DNA of 64,000 nt from Allodiplogaster sudhausi (taxonomy: Eukaryota > Nematoda > Chromadorea > Rhabditida > Diplogasteridae): the NCBI GenBank assembly GCA_945643635.1, contig CALZFC010000111.1, positions 125,001-189,000 on the forward strand. The letters run 5' to 3'. Below are positions 50,943-64,000 of this stretch, in pieces. The stretch's first letter is position 1. Each line of letters starts with the position of its first letter. The notes below the pieces were generated by a model. It saw only the letters and a list, made by a program, of their open reading frames with translations. It had not been told where the DNA came from and searched no databases. Both the position numbers and the translations under genes were made by a program.

Positions 50943-51877
50943 GTCAGCGGCTAACGCCGACGACTACAAGGCTGCTGTGGAGGCGAGTGCTCCGAATGGC
51001 GGGCTGATACTGTTCGGGTGGCTGCAGTGGCCAAGTGGGAAGAGCTATCTCTGGTTCTTACTCGGGTCTCCCTCGCTGCCTTGCCTCTCCACGCCTGCAC
51101 AGCAAAAACTGCCTTGCAATCCGATTTTCCGATGCAGAAAAAATACGCCGCATAAACAGACGTCAATAATAATGAGTGACGCAGAATACGCGATATAACC
51201 ATCAAAAAATTCGGCAATTCATAGTTAGCGGGTGAAATAAAGAGAAGAGGGGAGAGAGCGAGAGAGAGCGAGAGAGAGAGAGAGCGAGAGATGTACCTTC
51301 AGACTGTTGGATGTTTGTAAACGGAGCGATCTGGCGGAATGCAGTGCCGTAAATGGCCGCGCACGACGTGAAATGATAAGGGAGAGGAGGGGTGTAAAAC
51401 AAGGGCAGAAGGACTGGGCGAGGCAAGGAATAAGAGCCATTAGAAGAAGCAAGCATACACCGAGAGCATGGCAAGAAGCAATGAGAAGAAGGGAAGAGCG
51501 CGCGTGTCAGATGACGAGTGGATTTGTGGAAGGACTCGGGGGAAGGGGAAGCTCGCCTGAGGCAATGCCAGCGGCAACACAGCCAATCGATGGCCGGGCG
51601 GCTCCTGGCCCGCCGTCCATGGCGCGTCGCTGCTTGGCTGCGAGTCGCGAGCTGCTTGCCGCTGCCAGGCCAGCCGCGATGTCCGTCCAGGCTTGGCTTG
51701 CTTGGCTCCTCCCCCGAGAGAAGAGGAAAGATCGATGCGGCAGAGCACAGGAAGCTACCGTAGCTGCCAGCCTCCAGCTGATTGAGCAGCTACACTCCGA
51801 GCCATGCCCGAACGGCTGCTCCCGCCATCACTGTCCCACTCACTCCACCACCCACTGCCTCCGCCCGTCCTCCCCTC

Positions 51878-51926
<49 letters not shown>

Positions 51927-52822
51927 TGTGCTCTCTCCATCTTCTTCGCTCCGCTAGTTCTTCTCACTCTTTCTCGATCAGCATTGCACTCGCTGCAATC
52001 GATCGTCGTTGTTGTCCTTTCCATGCCCATTTCTTGTAGTCTGATGACTAGCTTAAACGTTTGAAAATTATGACTCTTAATGCTCTCTCCCCTTGCCAAT
52101 CTCATCCATGCTAAGTAGAAGTGCTTAAGCAACATTCCTGCAACACTTTAACTGTTCAAGCTGCGCGTACTTAGTGGGTAATCCCACGCTATACTTTTCT
52201 AAACTATTCTTTTCACACCTTCTGTTCCTGACACAGCAATTTGATAATATACTAAGAAGCACTAGGTCCCTTTGTTTTCCTTTCTTTCTCATGGTGTCTT
52301 CTTTCTTTCGTAACAAAAAAGTGCGCTCGCTCTTCGCTTTCCCATTTCTTTTTCAACCTTTTAAATGCCAATTTGCCCAGAGCATGGTAGGGGAATAAAA
52401 TGATGTCTGTCTTCCGTATTCTCGCGATAACAACTCTCAATTATGTAAAAGCCGCAGTCAAATTTTTCGTTGCCAAGGCAGATGAACATGTGCAGGAATG
52501 CATGCGCCTTTCTTACCATCAATGAAGGAATGTCGATTTGGAGGCGAGAAAGCATGCAGAGATGAGAGAGCAGAATGCGAAGGAGAAGAAGAAGATGAGG
52601 GGATCTCACACGATCATTCATTCGTTTGTAGTGCGTGGGTGTGGGTGCAAAATGAATGGGAAGCTAGTCAGCAAGTTATTTTAAGTTTACGACCTCGTTT
52701 ATGAGTTGGATGCTTCCAGACAGAACTCTTTGCAGAAGAGCCTAGCTGGCTATCCCGGAAAAGACAAGAAGCTCCCACGCGGCTCCCCATTCAAGCCTCA
52801 CTTGGCCTTTCTGCGGCACTTC
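50943..52822. other. Divergent spacer with GC-rich patch between the calcium sensor and katanin genes
   Basis: About 1.9 kb. A patch at about 51540-51830 is clearly GC-richer than its surroundings and open in several frames on both strands, without a recognisable product. It may be a CpG-type promoter or a non-coding 5' exon. A CT tract at 51884-51921 and a GA tract at 51247-51291 flank it. Confidence 0.45.
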
Positions 52823-57834
<5,012 letters not shown>

Positions 57835-58498
57835 AATGAGATTCATATTTCCGATGAGTATATTACTGTGTTATTATATTATTGCGTCGTATGTTTTTTT
57901 ATGTTAGCTTATAAGAGTAGCTTATAAGACTGAGCATATGCGTGATGTGTCCTACGTGTGTCTCTTGTTGTTCTCTGCAATGTGATCAAGACCAAAATAC
58001 GGCAGATCTCGTCTTTCGCTTCACTTTGTTCAGCCAAGATAGATTTGTATACTTTCAATGGGTGTAGAATGCAAGTAGAACTTTTCAATTAGTCATCTTC
58101 ACTAAGGCACGCGTCATGAATCCAGAGAGTTGTTGCCTTCATATCTTCGCTTGCCTTTATGCCTACTGTGTAGGTTCACTCTAGTAACTTACTCTCTCTT
58201 CCCTCTCTTTCTCTCTCTCTCCTTTTCTTTCTCTCTTTTTCTCTCTCAATCACTCCCTCTTTCTCTTTCCTGTACGGTTCAGTCTTCTCACAGCTGCCTT
58301 CGTTATGCTGTTCGATAGTGCTTTTACTTGTCTTTTTAATCAGAGCGTCTTTCCGGATATTTTAATCTGCATGGATAAATATGCTTCGTGGTATTCTGAT
58401 GGAATGAAAGTAACGGAAGGAGTTACGTTATGCTTCGCATAACTACCTCGCGGTTGGAGTAGAGGGGGGGGGAGTAATGAAGAGGAGAATCTTCAAGG
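57835..58498. other. Spacer between katanin and ERCC1
   Basis: About 660 bp containing the katanin 3' untranslated region and the ERCC1 upstream region. A CT-rich stretch lies at about 58195-58265. No other gene is seen. Confidence 0.55.
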
Positions 58499-59981
58499 AT
58501 GGGAGATGAAGCAGCGACGTCATCCGAATTGAGAATGGAAGAGAAGGAAAAGGAAGAGGCGGTTTCTGCTGGCAACTCCCGCGTTGTCGTCAACAGGAAG
58601 CGCCAGTTCGGCAACCCGATGCTGCAGTACATCCGAGTTGTGAGGTGCGCTTCCGTTTACTCTTTTCAAAGACATTTCATTTTGTTTTTCTCTCTTTCTC
58701 GCTCTCTCTCTCTCTCTTTGTTTTTCATTCTCTTGTCTACAACTGAATGGATGTTGTTGCGTTGAAGGTACGAATGGGGCGAGTGCGGTGCAGATATAGA
58801 AGTGAGTGGTTCGGTAGGCATCGTCTACCTCGCTCTCTCGTATCACAAGGTATCGCTTGACACTTCTGCTTCTCTTTTTCTCTGACTCTCTCACCTCAGC
58901 GTGCTCTCTCACTCTCATTCCATTCCTAGTGTCCTTTTTCTCTGTCTCTCTCACCTCAGCGTGCTCTCTCCCTCTCGTTCCATCCCTAGTGTTCTCGAGG
59001 GGTGTCACTGTTTGTTTTGTGCAAGAACCATGTATTGCCTGCTTGTGTTTCAAGTATACTTTCTGAGGATAAATGTCAGAGATGGGGAGAGCCGAAGAAT
59101 GAGAGGAGAAAAAGGAGAAATGAGAAGAGGAAACCTTAGGAGAAAGGAAAGGGAGTGGCGGATGCTGCGCATTTCGTGTTGATGCTTGAGACAGGAGATG
59201 CAATACATGTGCAGCAATGGTATTTAGTGGGCATTTCAGTGGAGAAGAGAGGGACTTTTGATGACAATACATTACTTGTGCAATTCTGCGTCACTGAAGA
59301 ATTGTCAAAAGTTTCTAACACTTCAATTAAAAAATAGCACGTCATAAAGGTATTTATTGAAGTGTCTCTGACCAAACAATAATTGTAATTGTATTTGAGC
59401 TTCACCCTGGATACATTCACACTCGTCTTGGCGGGAAAGCAGAGCAAGCGTACACTCGACGAATTCTTCTTCTTGTACAGAATGTTAGCGAGCCGCGCCA
59501 CGCTCTGCGAGAACTCTCCCTCGCATCTTTAAGGTTTGTGACCTTCTGGATCATTCAAGTTCAGATGAAAGATACAAATAAAACCAAAGAACTTAAATAT
59601 AATTTGTACAAGAGAATAATAAGATTGGGTTGCAGACACGGCTTCTCCCTCTTACTCTGCTTTTCGATAGAAGAAGCAGCAGAGTACGTGGAGAGTCTGC
59701 GACTGTCGGATGGCAGAGACCCTCGATTCATTGGACAGAAGAGAGCGGCGGCAGCTGCCGGACAAGAAGGCGACGAGGCGAAGCTGGCCGAGCAGGCAGT
59801 GGGGATGTTGAAGGGGGCGAGGGGAGTAACGAAGGCAGATGGCAAGAGACTCCTCACCTCTTTCCGCTCTCTCTCCCATGTAGCAAGAGCATCCAAGCAA
59901 CAACTCGAACTCTGCCCCGGTCTCGGTCCCATCAGAGCACCCAATCTCCATGCTTACCTCAGAATGCCTTTCTCTTCGTGA
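58499..59981 (+). CDS. ERCC1: DNA excision repair protein ERCC1
   Basis: Exons 58499-58644, 58768-58849, 59400-59533 and 59636-59981 give 235 residues. ERCC1 is the non-catalytic partner of XPF; the pair cuts 5' of DNA lesions in nucleotide excision and crosslink repair. The central domain reads VNRKRQFGNPMLQYIRVVRYEWGE in two parts (family RGNPVLKFVRNVPWEF), then IVYLALSYHKLHPGYIHTRL, ILLLVQNVSEPRHALREL and FSIEEAAEYVE. The degenerate nuclease core lacks the XPF active-site residues, as usual. The C-terminal double helix-hairpin-helix is visible: ADGKRLLTSFRSLSHVA and LELCPGLGPIRAPNLH. It is shorter than human ERCC1 (297), mainly at the N terminus. The start sits just after ATCTTCAAG. NUBP1 starts 184 nt after the stop. 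Confidence 0.95.
58868..58990. repeat. Tandem duplication, about 58 bp, in ERCC1 intron 2
   Basis: Two adjacent copies of a segment containing CTCTCACCTCAGCGTGCTCT and TTCCATTCCTAGTGT (second copy TTCCATCCCTAGTGT). The copies differ at a handful of positions. Confidence 0.85.
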
Positions 59982-60165
59982 TCTCTTTCTTTCTAAGCAT
60001 ATTCCCGGGTCAATCGTGCATTTCGATAAGGATAAAGGATTTGACATTCATCGCGATGTATTGAAAATGTGCCACGTTATTCTGTCGAGCGGTTTCCCCG
60101 TTTTACCATCTGAAATCGAGAGGGAAGAGAGAGAGAGAGAGAGACAGAAATAGAAGCAGAGAACG

Positions 60166-61335
60166 ATGGACGTACCTGAGAACGCGAATGAAGGATGCCC
60201 TGGAACGGGGAGTGAGAAAGCCGGGAAGACCTCGAGCTGCGCAGGCTGTCCTGGCCAGAAGTTCTGTGCCTCCGGAGAGAAGCCACCAGCTCCGGATGTC
60301 TCCGGGGTAGTCGACCGGCTCGGAGCAGTCAGGCACAAGGTACGCATAGTATTTTATTTTTTTAGTATTGACTTTGTTGTCCGTTGTACCCTGTCCCTCA
60401 GTCTGAATTCCTTGCTCATCGTCATCCATCTGCAGATCCTTGTGCTGAGTGGTAAAGGCGGAGTGGGGAAGAGTTCGGTGGCGGCCTCTCTGGCCCTCGC
60501 TCTCTCTCGTTGTCAGAAGACTCAAGTCGCTGTGCTGGATGTCGATCTCTGTGGCCCGAGTATGCCAAGAATGCTGGGAGTGGAGGCAGAGAGTGTCCAC
60601 AGCAGCGCGGAAGGATGGACTCCAGTCTCGGTGATCATTCTTTGATACTTTATCCTCTTTTAAATATTAACATTAATTGTATTCCTCTCGTAATCAGGTG
60701 AAAGATAACCTCGGAGTGATGAGCATCGCCTTCCTTCTTGACAACCGAAATGATGCTGTCATCTGGAGAGGAGCACGGAAAGCTGCCATGATCAAGCAGT
60801 TCTTACAGGATGTAGACTGGGGAGAGGTACGCAGAGGAGAGAGAGAGGGAGGGAGAGATGGAGAGAGAGAGAGAGGACAGCGAGAGAGATAAGGAGTGCC
60901 GAGAGCTGACAGAGAAAGAGAGAGAGAGAGCACAGCGAGAGAGAGAGAGAGAGAGAGAGCACAGCGAGAGAGAGAGAGAAAGAGAGCCGAGCGCAGACAG
61001 AGAAAGAGGAAGAGAGAGAGACGAGCGTAGGGGGAGAGAGGAGCGAGAGAAAGAGCGATGAATGGTTGAGAATGTGGAGAACGAGATGCTGTTCGAAATG
61101 TTGAAAAATTACATTATCAGTGGCAGCTCGAGTTTTTTTATTTAATCAAAAAAAGCTTATGCGAAGATGTGCTGATGTTCAGCTGGATTACCTCGTGGTG
61201 GACACCCCTCCAGGCACGTCAGACGAACACATCTCTTCTGTGCAACTTCTCATGCAAGCTGGAGCGGTCGATGGAGCCATCCTTGTTACCTCTCCACAGG
61301 AGATTGCTCTTCTCGATGTTCGCAAGGAGGTCAGT

Positions 61336-61389
<54 letters not shown>

Positions 61390-61861
61390 CTCTGACTGGT
61401 CGCCACCGTTTGTTCTTCCTGTAGAGCAGAGATAATGACTATAGTTGTTTATGGTTTGTGCTTGAGTTGTCGTTCTGCAAGAAGACGAAGTTGCCAGTGC
61501 TGGGAGTGGTGGAGAACATGTCTTCGTTCGCGTGTCCACACTGCTCTGGCTGCTCTCCCCTCTTCGCTCCCACAACTGGAGGAGCAGCGGGAATGTGTGA
61601 AGAGGCACAGATTCCACTGCTGGCCAGTCTCCCCCTCGACCCCAATCTTGCCAAGGTATCATCGTGGACGATGTTATTGTTGCATACATTTTTTCTAATT
61701 ACATTCTACAGTTTTATAGGATTACTTTGAGCCTGCCAAGATACGCTAAATATTTTCAGTGCCTGGATGAGGGCAAAGATTTCTTCGAAGAGCACCCGGA
61801 TTCTCCACTGGCGGCTTCGCTCCTCGAGTTGGCAAAGAAGATCCGAGAGATGCTGCCATAA
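60166..61861 (+). CDS. NUBP1: NUBP1 (Nbp35), cytosolic iron-sulfur cluster scaffold
   Basis: Exons 60166-60339, 60436-60630, 60698-60826, 61183-61329, 61467-61655 and 61760-61861 give 311 residues, near the human 320. NUBP1 with NUBP2 builds 4Fe-4S clusters for cytosolic and nuclear proteins. The N-terminal cluster motif C-x13-C-x2-C-x5-C is complete (Cys 11, 25, 28, 34). The deviant Walker A is [11 protein letters not shown], followed by [16 protein letters not shown], the switch [10 protein letters not shown] and the C-terminal CxxC bridging pair in [11 protein letters not shown]. It ends with a short helical tail. GAAGCAG lies 6 nt before the start codon. One acceptor is TTGAG. A 200-bp GA tract fills most of the third intron. 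The gene is flanked by ERCC1 and OXSM at 184 and 209 nt on the same strand. Confidence 0.97.
60838..61060. repeat. (GA)n with ACAGCGAGA steps in NUBP1 intron 3
   Basis: About 220 bp of GA-rich repeat with a recurring GAGAGCACAGCGAGAGAG unit, on the coding strand. It starts 12 nt after the donor. Confidence 0.9.
61344..61386. repeat. (CT)n microsatellite in NUBP1 intron 4
   Basis: About 42 bp of pure CT starting 15 nt after the donor. The same gene therefore carries GA in one intron and CT in the next. Confidence 0.93.
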
Positions 61862-62070
61862 GGCCTATTCCAGTTGTCCTCACAGATATTTCAACCTTGA
61901 CATATTTGCATTCCTTGTTGATAGCCATTCTTCGTTCATATCAAAGTCATATAAAATAGCAGATGCTCTCATGGCGTCCTAGTGCAATGTACAATCGTTG
62001 AAAGTGCGAGGATAGTACTGTACTTCTCAAGGAGTGCCTTTCTGGGAATCCAGTTTTATTCGTAAGGCAG

Positions 62071-62590
62071 ATGCGCTATCGCGTAGTGGTGACTGGCCTG
62101 GGTACACTGACCCCGTATGGAGAGGGAGTCAAGTGCCTCTGGGAAGGTCTGCTGTCGAAGAAGACTCCACTAGCATGGCATGCACCCTGGCAGCATGTGG
62201 TGGGCAGAATGAGAGAGGAAGAGTGTCCCTCCCTCTCTGCTCTCTTCTCATCTGGACAGAAGAGAGAGATGGGACGAGTTGCCACCTGGGCAGTCGCGAC
62301 TGCCAAGCAGGTTGGAGGAGAGGTCAGAAGAGGGAAAGGTCGAAGGATTCCTTGTCTAGGCCGTGGATGACGCGGGGATGGGAGAGGCCGACCACTCGGA
62401 GACCGTTGTCAATGTCGGAACTGGAGTTGTGGATCTAGAGCTGATCGGAGAGACGGCGCAGCTCGTCGCAGCTGGCAAGGAACGACGCATCTCCCCTTTC
62501 TTCCTTCCACGCATACTCAACAATCTTCCTGCGGGATATGTTGCCATGAAGTTGGTTGAGAGACGTAGAGAGAGAAAGAGAGAGAGAGAA

Positions 62591-62630
<40 letters not shown>

Positions 62631-62632
62631 AA

Positions 62633-62685
<53 letters not shown>

Positions 62686-64000
62686 ATTGCAGATACGGTA
62701 TGCGAGGGGGAGTGGAGTGCTCGAGTACAGCGTGTGCCACGGGTGCTCACTCCATCGGCCATGTATTCTCGCGCATCCGCGATGGCTCTGCCAGACGGGG
62801 AATCGCTGGCTCTGTCGAGGCAGCCGCCACTCCACTCGGAGTCATCGCATTTGAGAGGTTCTCTCTCTCTCTCTCTGTTCACTCTCTAACTGCTCTCCGA
62901 TGTTGTACTCTGCTGTCTCTCCTCTCTCTTGCTCTCTCGCTCCCTCTCTATCTCTCTCCCTCTTCCTGTCTGTCTGTCTCACTATTTTGTCTTCTCATTC
63001 TCTTTGCGCGATTACTTTATAAAATAATTAGTAAATGGCCTTAGAATGCGTGCATTGGCAACTGGAGAATCAGCAGAGAGTTGTCCCTTTGACTGTCGCC
63101 GAAGTGGATTCGTCCTCAGCGAAGGGGCAGCTCTTCTCTTCCTGGAGAGACTGGAGGATGCCCTTGCCAGGAGAGCCACTATCTATGCTGAGATAGCTGG
63201 ATTTGGTTCGTGAGGATGAGAGAGGAGAAAACGAAACAGAAAGGGAAGAAGTGTTCAACGAACTCAGCTAGACTTATTATTTTCGTAATAACTTTAAGAT
63301 ATGATGTATGACTTCTTTAAAGTGGATTCTTGAAGGTATTTCATCGGATATTGGCCATATTACAACTCCACCTGCGGACGGGAGTGGAATTCGGATGGCC
63401 ATGAAGAGAGCTCTCGCTCATGCAAGAATATAGGCAGAAAATGTTGGAGAGGGAGAAAGAGAAGAAAGAGAGAGAGAGAGACAGACAGACAGAGAGACAG
63501 AGAGAGAGAGGGAGGGAGGGAGAGAGAGAGATGTTAAGAGAGCCTCTCTGTAAGAGTCAAGCAGAGTAGTCAAAATTGAACATCGGTCCCCAGGGCAGGT
63601 AGACCTTGACCCTTGGAGAGAGGCTCTCTTAAGCAAGGTTGAAAGCAGTGCGCTAGCCATGCGAATAATAGTATGATGATGTGATTGCAGGTAACGTATG
63701 TGAATGCGCACGCGACATCAACAAGAGTGGGAGACTCAGCCGAGGCTGCCGCCATCTCCTCTCTTCTCCCGCATCAACCTCTCGTCTCTTCCAATAAGGT
63801 TCATTCACTCTTCTTTATTATTTCTTCTTCTTTTCTCCCCTTCTACCTCTCTTTTTCTCGTTCCATCGTCTCTTCTTTCTCTTTCCCCTTTGCAATTCCT
63901 TATCTTCCTCTTTCTTCTCTTCTTTCTCTCTCTCCCTCTATTTCCTTCAGGGTCACCTTGGCCATCTGCTGGCCGCGGCAGCATCGGTAGAGACGGCAAC
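62071..64000 (+). CDS. OXSM: Mitochondrial 3-oxoacyl-ACP synthase (KAS), 3' end outside window
   Basis: Exons 62071-62310, 62360-62550, 62693-62857, 63045-63205, 63336-63421, 63691-63798 and 63951 onward are all in phase; the gene is cut by the window end. OXSM performs the condensing step of mitochondrial fatty acid synthesis, which feeds lipoic acid production. Family marks are VVVTGLGTLTPYG at the N terminus, VNVGTGVVDLELI, the active-site Cys in SSTACATGAHS, GFVLSEGAALLFLE, IYAEIAGFGISSD, the first catalytic His in VNAHATST and the Lys plus second His in NKGHLGHLLAAA. No long presequence precedes the KAS start, so mitochondrial location is inferred from the family. The intron at 63422-63690 has a GC donor (CAT|GCAAGA) and holds a 91-bp inverted-repeat element. 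AAGGCAG directly precedes the ATG. Confidence 0.95.
62565..62686. repeat. (GA)n microsatellite in OXSM intron 2
   Basis: About 120 bp of GA with regular AAAG steps, ending 6 nt before the TTGCAG acceptor, so the usual pyrimidine tract is almost absent. Confidence 0.95.
63538..63628. mobile_element. 91-bp MITE-like inverted-repeat element with TTAA target duplication
   Basis: TTAA flanks at 63534-63537 and 63629-63632 bound an element whose first 12 bases (GAGAGCCTCTCT) are mirrored at its other end. Read from its right end it continues CAAGGGTCAAGG and CTGCCCTGGGGA, matching the termini of the 1.5-kb element at 5882-7411 (GTCAAG-like and CTGCCCCGGGGA). It is thus a short internally deleted relative of the same family. 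It lies in the GC-AG intron of OXSM, about 60 nt before the acceptor. Confidence 0.85.

Noticed and set aside
51307..51957. 216-codon plus-strand frame in the GC-rich patch
   Set aside because: Several frames on both strands are open there because of base composition; no family resemblance or splice continuity was found.

Overview
This is nuclear DNA from an animal with a compact, intron-rich genome. The genes are metazoan families: DPP8/9, LIN28, a ZP-domain surface protein, PTP1B-type phosphatase, RAE1, a neuronal calcium sensor, katanin p60, ERCC1, NUBP1 and mitochondrial ketoacyl synthase. The ZP protein resembles ecdysozoan cuticlins. Very tight same-strand gene clusters with splice-acceptor-like AGs beside start codons recall nematodes, so a nematode or other ecdysozoan is my best guess, with low certainty. 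I joined exons by hand using reading phase and remembered family alignments; for most genes every exon closes in frame.

Layout. 0.4-3.5 kb: an unidentified secreted protein (-) and pterin dehydratase (-). 4.2-10.9 kb: CCDC174 and DPP8/9 (+). 11.3-17.75 kb: four minus-strand genes, transcribed in the order NTF2, TMEM208, SMPD4-like, XTBD protein. 18.6-22.6 kb: ZP protein (+). 23-23.8 kb: LIN28 (-). 24.3-30.9 kb: RING E3 ligase of TTC3/DZIP3 type (+). 32.3-34.7 kb: ACP5 purple acid phosphatase (+). 34.9-40.2 kb: Munc13/BAIAP3-like protein (+). 41-42.8 kb: PTP1B/TCPTP-like phosphatase (+). 43.9-47 kb: RAE1 (+). 49.2-50.9 kb: neuronal calcium sensor (-). 52.8-57.8 kb: katanin p60 (+). 58.5-64 kb: ERCC1, NUBP1 and OXSM (+, last one cut by the window edge).

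The genes are mostly housekeeping and share no single pathway. The clusters CCDC174-DPP8/9, NTF2-TMEM208-SMPD4-XTBD and ERCC1-NUBP1-OXSM have only about 180-250 nt between stop and next start, which suggests polycistronic units or extreme compaction.

The most interesting signals are: (1) a 1,530-bp TTAA-flanked inverted-repeat element inserted 8 nt from the first 3' splice site of DPP8/9, with a 91-bp relative in an OXSM intron, whose ends carry perfect mirror-image splice-site motifs; (2) unusually relaxed introns, with GAG or AAG acceptors at about 29% of placed sites and several GC-AG introns; (3) introns and spacers packed with CT/GA repeats, including one intron that is almost entirely CT.
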